64,000 nt of DNA. It comes from Chrysoporthe austroafricana (Eukaryota > Ascomycota > Sordariomycetes > Diaporthales > Cryphonectriaceae). The stretch spans positions 1,178,001 to 1,242,000 of the forward strand of contig JYIP02000008.1 in the NCBI GenBank assembly GCA_001051155.2. The letters run 5' to 3'. The position numbers and the translations under genes were made by a program. Numbering within the stretch: position 1 is the first letter of the stretch; each line of letters starts with the position of its first letter. Of the stretch, positions 1 to 11,246 are shown in pieces. The notes under the pieces are model-generated. The model had not been told where the DNA came from. It saw only the letters and a program-made list of their open reading frames with translations, and did not search any database.

Positions 1-1706
1 GGCTGTGACGGGACGGCAATTCTGCGACGGCATTTGCCGCGCTGTGGCTGGGACGGAACAGCTTCTTCTTTCTCAGGTTATCCACCCATCGGTTCGGTCG
101 ACTCTCCAGCTCAGCATCCTCGACGGTTATTGAGCCACGCAGCCGCCGAAGGGCTCTCTCACGCCGCACCATCGCATTCGTGATCTCGGGGCAGAATCCT
201 TTCGGGAGCATGGATGCCTTGCACTGCGGGCACAAAGAGCTATTTTCGCTCAGAAACTCGTCGATGCACTCCGGGTGGTAAATATGACCGCAGGGCAACT
301 CCCGGATGATGGTGATCCGGTTCTCGAAATCCTCCTCGCAGATCATGCACCTCGGCTGGTAGTCTGTTGATACGCTGTTGATCGTAAGTCCGGTCACGGT
401 TGACCTCGCCGTCTGATTAGCCAGGACTTTCTCCGACAGGGTCTTAGATCGGTCGGCACCCGAGCCGTCATCTCGCGGGCGCACTGAATCTGGTGATCCG
501 GGCGATATGGGTGAGGACGGCACGCTTGTGGGTTTTGGTTCGTAGTTATACGTGAAGAGCGGAAACTTTTCGACGTGTTCGACGGGGACGGTCACCCTCT
601 TGATGTTCATTGCCTCCAGGTTGACCTCCCCAGATATGACGCGTTGCTGGAGTGCTATCCGTCGCCTGCGCTGGGTGTAGTGCATGAGACAGGACACGAG
701 CGCGATGAATGCCAGCAGGACCCCGATACAGACGCATGTGAAGACCCATATAGTCGGTAACGTATTCGGGGTTACGATGCGGATCTCAGACCATATCCGC
801 ACGTAGTCATCCTCGTTCGGACTGTACACGGCTGTGATGTTGCTGCCATACGGCACGGAGCTGACATTGCCAGAGTAGAGACCCAGCTCGGTCATCATCC
901 CGGTGCCGGCGGTCCCGGAGACAGCGTAGACGGGGAACTTGCTGGTCGACCTCCAGGCGCCATTGTCGTGCAGGCTCCACTGCATGTCGTCCACATCGGG
1001 AGGCTTGTCGGAGCTGTTGTTCGGTACGTAGGTGAGGAAGGCGCGGATGGGATCGGAGGCGGCGGACGCGAGGTAAGACTTGGTACAGTTCGGGCTGTAC
1101 CATGGCGCGAGAGCGATCAGGTTGTAGTCCGACGGCGGCAGGTCGGCCTGACGGACGGCGGACTTGGGAACATAATTCGGCTCGATGTCTCTGCAAGGGT
1201 CGCCTTCGGACAGATCGGGCACGTATAGCAAGCCCTGTATGACGCCATTCTCTGTCGAGGCATACTTGGACGCCAGAATCGTTATGTTGTCCCCGATGGT
1301 GGCGGAGTACGAGATGTCGCTCTGTACAACATTAATGGAAGGCCGGTAATGCTGGGGTAGAGGGCGAAGGGACGGGCGCGTCGGAGGCTGAACTCACGGA
1401 GAGGGCGGTGATGTTCTTGATGATGGTCGAGGGGATGGTCGGGTCACCGGACCAGGCGGGATTGCTGAACAGAAGACTATGGCAGGTCAGTCAGTATATG
1501 ATAGATGCGTTGGGCCACATGTGGCATCGGTGTCTTGGCCCCAAGGCGGGGCGCCGAGAGCCGGCGTCACAGGGGAGGCACTTTCTCGCGTCGACATCCT
1601 GCGCGCGCAGGCAGCAGGCACGAAGCACCGCACCTCACGGACAGGATCGTGCGACAAGGAAGGCCAGCCCGACACGACCACGACGGACAGCCCCCGGCCT
1701 GGCCAT
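1..1706 (-). CDS. PA-TM-RING-H2 ubiquitin ligase, C-terminus beyond window
   Basis: Probable membrane-anchored E3 ubiquitin ligase of the endomembrane system. Three exons on the minus strand: 1706-1639 (start ATG and a hydrophobic signal-like leader), 1476-1398, and 1321 to the window edge. Both introns (1638-1477, 1397-1322) have GT..AG ends and keep frame. The ectodomain contains a PA-like part (motif ALAPWYSPNCTKSYL near 1085-1130) and several N-glycosylation sites. One membrane span lies near 700-760 (TIWVFTCVCIGVLLAFIALV), followed by a basic juxtamembrane stretch. A RING-H2 domain at about 221-352 has the order C-x2-C, C-x-H-x2-H-x2-C, C-x2-C (CMICEEDF, LPCGHIYHPECI, CPQC). The frame is still open at base 1, so the C-terminus is missing. 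The RING and span are secure. Exon 1 is my inference, supported by matching intron phase and a signal-peptide-like sequence. Confidence 0.8.
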
Positions 1707-4105
1707 CCAGAGCGGACAGCCGGGCGCCCGCAGGCACAGCAGGGCAGAAAGGGGTAAACAGGACGCGAGGAAAGGGCAGGGTCGAGGACAGCGGCAACAA
1801 AGGGGGGAGGGGGGGGCATGGTGACATACACTGCATTTTGTATGTCGTCGACGTAGGCTGTGAAACAAAGACAGCAGTCAGTATCCACGTGTATGCATGC
1901 GCACGCGAGAAAGAGAGAGAGATTGTCCTATTGCTTTTCATAATGTGCGGTGCCTCGTGGTTCTGGGTCTTGCCAAGGCTGTTGGGCGGGTGCCAAGAAT
2001 CTGGGGCATCGATCACCAAGAACTTGTGACGTGCTATGGCCCAGTCGTCCCGGCCGGCGCGCGGCTCCCAAGGATTTTGACATCTGGCATGGCGGACAGG
2101 GGCGGTTCTGGGAGGTAGACCTACTGTTGCCCAGCATTGTAGACGATCATTGTGCGGGTTCTAGAACCCAAGGCTCGGGGCGCGAAGGCATCTAGACTCT
2201 GGCAGGTCGCGGTGGGGAGGAGACCAGGGCTGACGGACGGATGACGACGGTGGTGATGACGAGCACGCCTGGGGAAGGCCCACCACAGGCGAGTCGGGGG
2301 GGGGGAGGAGAGTGAAGATGGAAAGGGAAGAAGCGAGCGGCCAGCCGAGAGAATGGAATTGAAGACCCAAGGTTGGTCCGGACTAGCGGCGTGCGTAAGA
2401 CGGGGCGGACGGGCCTGGCTGGTGTGATATGGCGAGTCGAGTCGTAGCGAGGCGAATGGAGATGAGGACGGAGGGAGGGAGGAGACCGAGACCGAGACGG
2501 AGATGGAGATGGCGGGTATTGTCGTCGCAGGCTGGCCTCTGGCGTCACAGTCTCTCTCTCTTTCTTGCAAGACAGGACAGGACAGGCTGCGCTGCGCTGA
2601 GTGATCCGCACCGCACTAGGCCGTGTCTCTCTCTGTAGGTGGGAAAATTGAAGGAGGATGGAGACGAGGGGAGCAGAGCGTGTGCAGGCTCCAGGCCGGC
2701 GAGGGCTGCCGCCTGCCAAGACTTTATGAGGGAAGTATGAGGAAGGTTTCTGGGGGACTACGACTACGACCACACTGCCTCTCTGCTCCTCTGCTGGGGG
2801 GGCAGACCGGGGGCAACCTTGGGGGGGGGGGCACGGCACTGGGGGGAGAAGGGTGGCCTGGCAGCAGGCCTGGCAGCGGCAGAGGGCAGGACAGAGGGCA
2901 GGCCAGAGGCCCGCAGGGACAACCCGAGGAGCAGGATAAGGGAGGAGCCCGATACCACATCAGTACCTCGACCGTGCCGTGGTGGCCGCGGTAGCCACAA
3001 GGGGCACCACAGGTCCCCCGCAGGTACGTGCCCGGTAGCAGGATAGACGGGGCGGTACATACTGAGATACATATCAGCTGTGCTGGGGTGCAGGGGGTGG
3101 AGCCTAAGCGCAAGCAGAAGCAGGCCCTCCCGACCAGGGCACACGAGTAAAATAACCTTCCCGTCCGTTCCGCCAGAGGAGAGCAGAGAGCACAGCATTA
3201 ACGCAAGGCAGAGGACGGCATTAACAACACACCAGCACACCCAGCACGCCCAGCGCGCGACCACACCGGCAAAGCCGTCAAGCCGTGCCACCCAGCCGTG
3301 CCGCGCCAGTGCGTAGCACGTACATAGCAGGTACTGGCTAGGTAAGCACCCACGCACCCACGCACCCCAGGCCAGCATTGCCAGGGCCCAATCGGCACGA
3401 CCAGAGCCGAGATCCCTGGCGTGTGATCCCGATCCCCTCACGCCTGCACCGCGATCACCCGCCCACTCACGCCCACGCAATGTGTATGTACCATAGCACG
3501 CACACGCTACGTAGCTAGCTACGCAGTCATAGTAGGTGCAGGAGACAGCGGCAGCGCCAGACCATCGAAAGCTCAACGGCACTTCGTCCCACCTCTCCCT
3601 CCCCCCAGCCAGAGCGAGCTTGCCGGTCCCTCCCCTGGTCTGGCCAGTCGGGTCACAGAGAGCGAGAGAGGGAAAAAAGTAAAAAGGCAAAAATAACAAG
3701 TCGTCACGCGCCTCGAAAACTGCGAGACGCCCCGTGCGGACAGCGCACCAGAGACGCAAGCCATCGGCGTCCCTTAGCCGCGGGAAGAGGGAGACGGGGC
3801 GTCGGTCTGGAACTCAACCCCCCCCCCCCATTCTTCCGGGGGCTCACACCTTACCTGCTGTGACACCGTGCGGTGAGGTCAGATGCAATTTATGCATATT
3901 TACGCCGTCGCCGCGCCGGCTCGCTGCTAGGAAGCCCTTTTTGGAGGGAAGGGGGGGTTGCATTATCCGCCCTCGTCCCAATTACCCGCCGTTACAAGTC
4001 GTCGCCGAGCCGCCCGACGACAGACGTCTCATTCGCCGACGGGCTGCCGCAACGCGCAATCGCGACAGCGTGCCGATCCCGAGGGCGCCGCCCCAGGCAG
4101 GTCGT

Positions 4106-4135
4106 CGCATCGCATCGCATCGCATCGCATCGCAC
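4106..4135. repeat. CGCAT pentanucleotide microsatellite
   Basis: Five perfect CGCAT units and one imperfect unit (CGCAC) in the gene-free region. Confidence 0.9.
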
Positions 4136-4692
4136 GTATCGCGTCGTGGTCCCTGACGGGTCCCGGGCGCCGGGGCATTCCGGCGGGAGGTGGGGACAGC
4201 GCAGCAGCATCACGACACTGGCCCTGCCTGCGAGGTTGAACCCGTGCTGTCGGGACCATCGCCAAGCCCGCCAGATCTGCCCAAGGCCGCTTGGCCCTCT
4301 TAGCACTCTTGGCCCCCTCTTGGCCCGCAGCAGAGCCCACGAGCTCGAGGCCACCAGAGGTTTGGTTGTGGGGGGAGAGGGGAGGGGAGGGTTGGCTGCT
4401 GCTTATCGCACGGTGCCCGACCCGTCCACAGACAGCGCTGCTGCTGCTCACTCATCATCCCCCACGTCCGTCCATCCATTCCATCCGTCCACCCACTCAC
4501 CACGCGGGGGCCCCTTCGTTGCGTGCTTGGAAATACTAGCCAGAGCGCACGGGCAAGACGGCCATCCGAACGGGAATACCCATGCCAAGAAACGGTGACA
4601 GGTGTCGCCGCTGCGTTTCAGACTTGGCGCCCTCGAACTTGTCTCAGGTCTGATCTGCGCTGGACTCGACGAGACGCCACTGCTTTTTCGTC

Positions 4693-4712
4693 TTGTTGTT
4701 GTTGTTGTTGTT
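4693..4712. repeat. TTG trinucleotide microsatellite
   Basis: About six to seven TTG units in noncoding DNA. Confidence 0.85.
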
Positions 4713-6579
4713 ATTTCCGTGCCCCCCATGCTGTACTACTGTATGTAAGTCCTACCCCGGCGTGCCTCGTTGCTACTTCCATTGCGTCATACCGTGCTTT
4801 TCTCGGTGTAAAACACGCATAACTGCGCGGCACAACGGCAGCCGATCCTGGACATCGGACGATTCCGCTCGCAGGACGGCTCGAGAGGCCGGCTTGGATC
4901 GTCTCAGAAGCCTGACACGGGAGAGGAAAGGGGGAAAAAAAAATAGAAGAAGCAAGAAAGAAGAAGCAAGACGCCCTCCGGGTTTGTCGGCACGCATCCG
5001 CCGCAACTCGGCACGGAACACGGCACCGAGGCCCCGTCCACCCCCCCCCCCCGCGGGCGCTGCCCACTTGCTGCACCGCCAGTCCCAGTCACAACCTGGA
5101 GGACGCGCGGTGGGCATCGCGCGCTCTGCCGTGATAGCCGCGGCAGCCCACCTGGGGCTCTGGGCTTCGTCGCTTCCCAGGGCGTCGCCTCCTATCATCA
5201 CCTACCAACAGGCACTGGCCTGCCTGGTAGGCGCCCAACGGCTGGCGGAAGAGGAAAAAGCAAGGAAAGGAGACATCAACACTAACGAAACCTTCGCGAT
5301 CCACACACCCGACTACGTGGGCCCCAGTCTTCCAGCCGGCCCCGGCAGCGCGGGCCCACATCGTGCTCCCGGCGGCCGCGGCGGCTCGGCGATGCGACCT
5401 CGCCCTCCTCAAGGGCCCAGAGACCACGGGCTCTTCCCTTCCTCTACCTACACAGCGCAGCTGAGGGTGCCGGTCCCGCTATGCGCGGCAGGGCGACAAG
5501 CTTTGAGGAGACAAGGTTTCAGCGTCACATTGGCGGCCGCTGGAGCCAACGCAACAACTCTCGCTCTCGCTCCCCTTCTCCCTCGGCTGCCTGACCGGTA
5601 AGTTACGTACGTGCCACGTACGGGGTCGACGGCAGCCGGTCTGGCCGGGAGACATCACAGGGCGGCTCCTGGTCGAGGGCGAGGTGGCAGTCCTGCTGGA
5701 GGCGTTCGCGCCAGCAGGCTGACTGGGTGCGTTCCGTCGGTGCTAAGTGATGTGTCGAGATCGAGGACGACAGATCAAACGCAGGACGGGCCAGGTCCCG
5801 CACACCGAAGAGGGCGGGAGGGGCCTCGAGGGGGCCGGGATCCTCTAGCACGGGCATGGACACGTCGTGAGGGACGAGGAATCATGAGCAGCAGGGAGAC
5901 CTCGAGGACACACGTGCCGTCTCCCACCGGTCAGGCCAGGCCCCAGGGAGCCAGAGTGGAGAAGAGAGCCGTGCCGCTATCCGCTTCGCCAGCTGCCACG
6001 TCAGGGGGGGCATGCGACGACAGCTTTGGTGACAAGGCCTGAATTCTATCTATCCTTATATGAGTCAGGCCTCGACGACCCGACGGGGCACCGGGGAAGA
6101 CGGGAACAAACATGTCCCTAAGCACTCGGGCGGGCAGGTAAGGGGGTGGGGGGTGTGAGCTCGCCGAGTTGCGGCAAGGTGCTTCACGAGTAGGCCGCAT
6201 GACCTTGCAGATCGGAATACATCGGGCGCCTGGAGGCTCCCATCTCCGGTATTTGGGTTTACCTTTGTGGCCTGGGCGGTCCCAGTTCAGCTCTGCTCTG
6301 TCACATCGCCCTGCCTCAGGCGGATGAAGGGAAGCTACGGCACAGGGCATGTCCGAGTCGAGGTCATGCCGAGTTCATTTCACTTTCATCGGGAAAGACT
6401 ACTTAAGTAAAAGCTTTTTCATTGCGAGTTTTCATTGCGAGGATAAAGTAGCATGTGAAGCTAGGAATTCGCTCAGAGACGATACAGTCTCCTAGTCGCT
6501 AGACTCGGAGTTAATCGCTGCAGCACTCTGATCATGACGCTGCCCCCCTACTGTGCTCACTCTACGAGATCTACAGCGA

Positions 6580-6622
6580 CAGCCCCGGCCGGAGGGGGGG
6601 GCCGGAGGGGGGGCCCGGAGCT
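6580..6622. repeat. G-rich duplicated tract 3' of the glucanase gene
   Basis: Two near-identical copies of GGCCGGAGGGGGGG occur in tandem just after the stop codon of the minus-strand glucanase gene. On the mRNA strand this is a C-rich 3' UTR element. On the plus strand the G runs could form a quadruplex. Confidence 0.6.
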
Positions 6623-6643
6623 CCTACGAAGCGACACGCGCCC

Positions 6644-8065
6644 TCAGCCACCGACGTGGACCTCCAGCGTCTTCGCGCTGCTCACCTGGATGGCGCCCGC
6701 CTCGTTCTGGGCCCCGACGTCGACGTCGTCGTACGCGAACGCGTAGCCGCCGACGGCCTCGTGGGCGTGGACGACGCGCGCGTAGTGGTTGGTGAGCGGG
6801 GCGCGGTAGAAGGCCGCGGCCGGCGGGCCGGGCTGCGTGGCGCCCCCGGCGGCGAGCAGCGTGGACCGCGTGAAGGCGGCGCACACGCGCGGCGCGATGG
6901 CCTTGAACCCGGCGTCCGCCGTCGCGTTGATCGCGAACGCCCCGCTGTTGCACCCCCAGATGTCCGCCGTCGACGGCCGCGGCATCGCCACCGCCGTGCC
7001 ACTGCACATCAGCGCGTCCGACGCCGCGTCCACCCGGCACGACACGATGGTGCCGTTGATCGTGCCCAGCCCCGCCTGCTGCGTGTCCACGTACAGCGGG
7101 TTGCTCGCGTAGTGCTGCCACACCTGGGAGATGTACGGGTCGAAGTAGCTATCGCTGGCGAAGCCGATGAGCTGCTTCGCGCCGTCCTGCGGGGAGAGGA
7201 CGCGGAGGAGGGTCCGCTCGCCGCTGCCCGCGGTGGTGGAGCTGTTGTCGTAGATGCATAGCTTGTCCCACGCGCTGCCGTCCTTCTTGGCTTGTGTCTT
7301 CAGGTCCGCGCAGACCTTCTCCGCGGGGGTCGGGGTAAGAGCTGTTGAGGAGGCATTTGCGCCCATGAGGCCCTGCATGAGGCCCGGCACGGCGTGGTGC
7401 CCGCCGCTCTCGTCAGTAAGGGAGATGCCGAAGGCCAGGGAGACGAAGTCGACGAACGAGAGGTTCACGAAGAACTCACCGTCGCCGCTCGTGAACTCGA
7501 TGAAGCCCCAGCGGGAGTCGTAGGCCACGGTGCCCGGGGTGGTGACGACCGGCTGCACGACAGTGGTGGCCCCGCTCGCGGTGCCAACCATCTGCCACGC
7601 CATCTGCGCGCCCTCGAAGGCGTACAGACGCGCGGAGCTTGCGTAACTAGGCAGCGTGAGCGTGGTGGACTGGCCGTGCTCGACGAGAAACCCGACGTCG
7701 GCGGTGACGTTGACGGGTGTCTGCGAGCCGCCGGCGTTGAGCTGGAACCACGTACCGTCGGCCTGCAGCATCGACTGTGAGCCCGAGGCGCCCACGTCGC
7801 CGGTGACGTAGACGTAGAGGTTCTTGCCCGAAGACACGGTGTTGTGGATCGTGATGGGGATGTGAGGGTTGGCCGAGGCACTCGCCTCAGCTCTCTGAAC
7901 AGTGCTCACATAGTCGGAGTGGCTGATGGCAGTCAAACCCGCTGGGTGAAGCTTACCGGAAATTGTGACCCGTCTGCCCATGCTGGGAAGACAGTGGGCA
8001 GGCGAGTATAGGGAAGAGAGGAAGATTCCCACAAGGGGAGCGAGACGCATCCTGCTATAAAGCAT
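6644..8065 (-). CDS. Secreted GH64 family endo-beta-1,3-glucanase
   Basis: Single-exon gene encoding a secreted protein of about 473 residues that matches fungal glycoside hydrolase family 64, laminaripentaose-forming beta-1,3-glucanases with a thaumatin-like fold. The chosen start at 8065, or the next Met at 8050, is followed by a signal peptide (MRLAPLVGIFLSSLYSPAHC). Upstream Met 8119 would precede the signal peptide with an unlikely polar extension. Family-like segments include IPITIHNTVSSGKNLYVYVTG near the mature N-terminus, the central GFIEFTSGDGEFFVNLSFVDF, GGHHAVPGLMQGL, and DSYFDPYISQVWQHY. Several N-glycosylation sites are present. Such enzymes hydrolyse beta-1,3-glucan of fungal walls, acting in wall remodelling, nutrition or antagonism of other fungi. 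Family assignment is from recognised motifs; the catalytic residues were not individually aligned. Confidence 0.88.
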   Translation of the reverse strand: MLYSRMRLAPLVGIFLSSLYSPAHCLPSMGRRVTISGKLHPAGLTAISHSDYVSTVQRAEASASANPHIPITIHNTVSSGKNLYVYVTGDVGASGSQSMLQADGTWFQLNAGGSQTPVNVTADVGFLVEHGQSTTLTLPSYASSARLYAFEGAQMAWQMVGTASGATTVVQPVVTTPGTVAYDSRWGFIEFTSGDGEFFVNLSFVDFVSLAFGISLTDESGGHHAVPGLMQGLMGANASSTALTPTPAEKVCADLKTQAKKDGSAWDKLCIYDNSSTTAGSGERTLLRVLSPQDGAKQLIGFASDSYFDPYISQVWQHYASNPLYVDTQQAGLGTINGTIVSCRVDAASDALMCSGTAVAMPRPSTADIWGCNSGAFAINATADAGFKAIAPRVCAAFTRSTLLAAGGATQPGPPAAAFYRAPLTNHYARVVHAHEAVGGYAFAYDDVDVGAQNEAGAIQVSSAKTLEVHVGG

Positions 8066-10220
8066 TTTTGACTGTATTAATGCGAATGTCTTTGAATGTG
8101 GCGTAGGAAGGACTGCCATCCTGACCGAACAGGCCTAGATGCGTCTCGATATTATATTATTTGCGATCTGTATCTGACAAGTGGACTGATTTCTAGGATA
8201 TGACATTGCAGTCTTGTCCTTAGGCGTGACTTTTTGACAAAGGCTCACAAGTGAATATTCACAGTGCTTTATCACGGCCAAGAACTCTATGGAAAGGTAG
8301 CAGACACTTGCTCCTAGCTGGCATTGTTATTCAATTGGCGATTTGTTACAAAGGCATTGTCATCTGCTCGCACGGCGTTCCAACCTCCTCGCGAATGCCG
8401 TTTAATATTATTAGAAGGAAAATGGGGGGGGACAGAAGGGGAAAAAATGAAAGAGACAGAAACATCACGGTGCGCTTGCAGAAATTGAGTTTTCAGTATA
8501 AGTAAGAGTGGCAATAGGAATATGTGCGAACCGGTTGTACTACTCCGTTCGTAATGGCCTAGTATTCCAGATCTAGGATACATGAGGCATCGTGATTATT
8601 TCTACGGCATGAAGACTCCTGTTATTATGTGTGTGCGGTTTATTGCATGTGTGTTGGAGAGATTGCATATGTGTTCGAGAGATCTATAATGAACCATGAT
8701 TCCTGAAGGACGATTTTCGAGACTCGATTTCGCCAATGTCATACCAAGCTATGTACTCTTGACACTAGCAGCCCAAAGTACGCGCGCGCGCTGAAGTCAG
8801 CTGATTGGAGGCCTTCTGCTCCCGGCCTGCCGAAGAGGGCGACGGCATGGAAGATGATCAACGGTCTATGCAAGCAATGCGTGAATTGCAAACAAGGAGA
8901 AAGGCCATGCAGGAGAGATCAGGTATGTTTGGAAGGATCTCGGGAAACTAAGAAACTTGTTCAAGGCAGTGCAGAGCTTCGAGTATTGCCCTGCAAAGCT
9001 CGTGGCGACAGGGACAATAGGGCATTAGGGCGTTTCAAGGCCCGGAAGAACGCTTCAGGTCACATGTCTGTTTCGTCCAGTCGTCGACATTAAGGAATAG
9101 ATTATATCTGTTCGTGGCCAAGCCCAAGCACGATACCTCAACCATGGTTCAGCCGGGACAGCATTGTGGTTGAAACTCGGCTGGCCTCGAGAACAAGGCT
9201 GCCGCGCGGGGGCACGTACTTGTCCAATGTTGCCAGATTGGGCAGTGAGAAGGCTACGATGGGTATGCCAAGACCTGAGGATCGCCCTCTTTTTGACCTG
9301 ATTGGAAGTTTTGGCTCGGATTCGGTAGCGTGTTTAGGCCTATTCCAAGATAGCAGCGTGTGTTTCATGAATCGCGGGGGCGGTATACCTCGGGCGGAGC
9401 GCGCGTCTTTCGAACCTAGTCAAGCGGCACGCACGCATACACACGCCCCAGTTTACCTCTTGGCTGGTTTGTGTCACCGTCCAGGGTGCCTGGGCATGCG
9501 AAAGGCGGTCTTCTACACCTCAGGCGATGCCCTCTACCTCTACCCCCACTTTATGTTGTGCTGTCCGCTAACCGATATACCCTCTCTTCTCGGGTAGGTG
9601 GCATCGCCCTTCCGACATGTAATTTTCGTGGCCTCCTCTTCTCTTTCTCGCAAGGAATCCGATCCCAAAGTCGAAGGACGAGAGGGAGCCATATGTAATT
9701 ATGAACTCGGAACGGCTATTTCGCTGGGCCGATCGCAATCGTGGGGGATCCCGGTAGACCCACGCGAGGTCATGCATCCGAAGGTTTAAGGTTAATCCTC
9801 CCCCAGGGACCGCATAACGGTCTGAATCGAGGAGTTAGCTGGACCTCACCCACAGTTCACGTGCCAAGACTCGGCTGACAGCCCCTGAGCACAATACATA
9901 CACAGGCTTCATTAGCACATGACGCATCGTCCCTTATTGCTGTAGATATCTTGGCAGGAGGCTGAGAAACTGAGTTTCCTTGGCACATGCCGGTCCCCAT
10001 TTGTTTCCAGCGTGATGTCGACTGAGAGGGTGTCGTCGCCACGAGCTGATGATACGATTGGACTGCCAGAACAGAATGAATCGTCTAACCAGCCGGCTGT
10101 GAACGGCGCGCTCACGGCGCGCGCCTGGGAATAGGGGCTATGAACTTGGCGACGACTAGACGAGGTTTGGCGAATGGAGTCTTGAGTACGGCGCCGCCGA
10201 ATGCGCAGAAGAGGATTATC
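8066..10220. other. Intergenic region, no gene seen
   Basis: Divergent promoter space between the glucanase gene and the small secreted protein. Short ORFs (longest about 143 codons at 9166-9597) lack recognisable domains and biased codon use. No RNA gene was recognised. Confidence 0.5.
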
Positions 10221-10228
10221 TATATAAG
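10221..10228 (+). promoter_or_regulatory. TATA-like box of the small secreted protein gene
   Basis: TATATAAG lies about 145 bp upstream of the ATG at 10373, a plausible spacing for a fungal core promoter with a leader of roughly 100 bases. Inferred from sequence and position only. Confidence 0.5.
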
Positions 10229-10372
10229 TCCTACCTGTGATCCTCCTTCCATGAGATCCAGGAAGACCAGATCATCCACAGAACACAGAAGAACTCAGGA
10301 TTCCTACATCACAAACCCTTCATCTCTCATCTCACGATATATTTGGTCCGCCATCCAAGCCCACCAGTCACA

Positions 10373-11246
10373 ATGCAGTTCTCCACTCTCTTCACCACCG
10401 CTTCTCTGGTCGCGCTCAGCATGTCTGCTGTCATCCCCGACCTGCAGACCCGACAGGTGAGTGGAATGCCCACGAACATATATGCTCTTTTGAAGAAGTA
10501 TCAAGGAGGCTGATGAACGTGACAGAGTGCCGTGACCGTGTCCAGCGATGACGCGACAGCCTCCATCGATGTGCCAGCCCAGACTGAGTACGTTGTAGCC
10601 ACCGTCTCTACAGTCTGACACTGAATACTCGCTGACGACGCTCGACCAAAAATAGTGCCGGCGGCGACGTCGGAGGAAAGGCAGATGTGGCCGGCGCAGT
10701 TGCGGACGTGATCAACAAGGTCGTGCAGCTTGTGCAGGGCATGGTCAATGATGATATCAAGGTCGGTCTCCGCATCTTCTCGGCAAGGGAAAGTCTGGAG
10801 AGTATTGTATTCTGACGAGTGGCACCAATACACAGAGGCGCCAGGCCTTCACCCAGAACACGGCAGCCCGCGTCCGCTCCGAGACGGGCAAGAACGTTAT
10901 CGTCAGCAACGTCGGGTACTCGCTTGACAGCACGACGCAGACGGTCGTGAGCACGAAGTACAACGCCAAGATCGGCTCGGACGTCACGTGAGTTCGCTTT
11001 CGTCCGATCAGGATATTGCTATCTGTTGCCTTTGTTGACGCCTTTTCTCTTCAGTTTCGACGTGATCGCTTTTGATTCGGGCAGCTTCGAGCTCCAGGGA
11101 GATGGTGGCTTCCAGAACGTGAGTTGGCACCCATCCGGAGAGCATCATTTGGAATTCACTGAAATCACTAACATGGGATGCTCTGTTAGTGGGCCTATGT
11201 GGTCGACGGAACTTGCCAAATCAATGGCAAGAAGATCGTCTGCTAA
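10373..11246 (+). CDS. Small secreted protein, 174 residues, six exons
   Basis: Assembled exons: 10373-10456, 10526-10587, 10656-10761, 10836-10987, 11055-11118, 11190-11246. They sum to 525 bases (174 codons plus stop), and every intron has GT..AG ends. The protein starts with a clear signal peptide (MQFSTLFTTASLVALSMSAV). A short acidic propeptide-like part follows, then a helix (ADVINKVVQLVQGMVNDDIK), a segment beginning RRQAFTQNT, and a beta-rich C-terminal part (NVIVSNVGYSLDS, VTFDVIAFDSGSFELQGDGG) ending with two cysteines in the last ten residues. It resembles fungal small secreted proteins grouped, as far as I recall, as DUF7888. Function is unknown, and an effector or surface role is possible. 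One donor (GTCGGT at 10762) is atypical. Confidence 0.82.

Larger units (their letters stand above)
1707..6643. other. Gene-free, low-complexity 4.9 kb region
   Basis: I found no convincing gene here. ORFs up to about 300 codons exist on both strands but their translations are Pro/Arg/Ser/Ala-rich, change frame character abruptly and overlap one another, as expected of GC-rich noncoding DNA. The stretch is full of homopolymer C and G runs (near 2308, 2820, 3825, 5040), polypurine/polypyrimidine tracts and two microsatellites. The minus strand between 2100 and 2700 is CT-rich, like fungal 5' leaders, so part may be promoter and leader of the RING gene. Confidence 0.6.

Noticed and set aside
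2192..2839. 215-codon minus-strand ORF
   Set aside because: Made of translated CT-rich tracts (Ser/Pro runs), as expected of a leader or promoter; no motif.
4693..5601. 302-codon plus-strand ORF in the gene-free region
   Set aside because: Translation is Pro/Arg/Ala/Ser-rich low complexity with no domain, and it overlaps equally long ORFs on the other strand; typical of GC-rich noncoding DNA.
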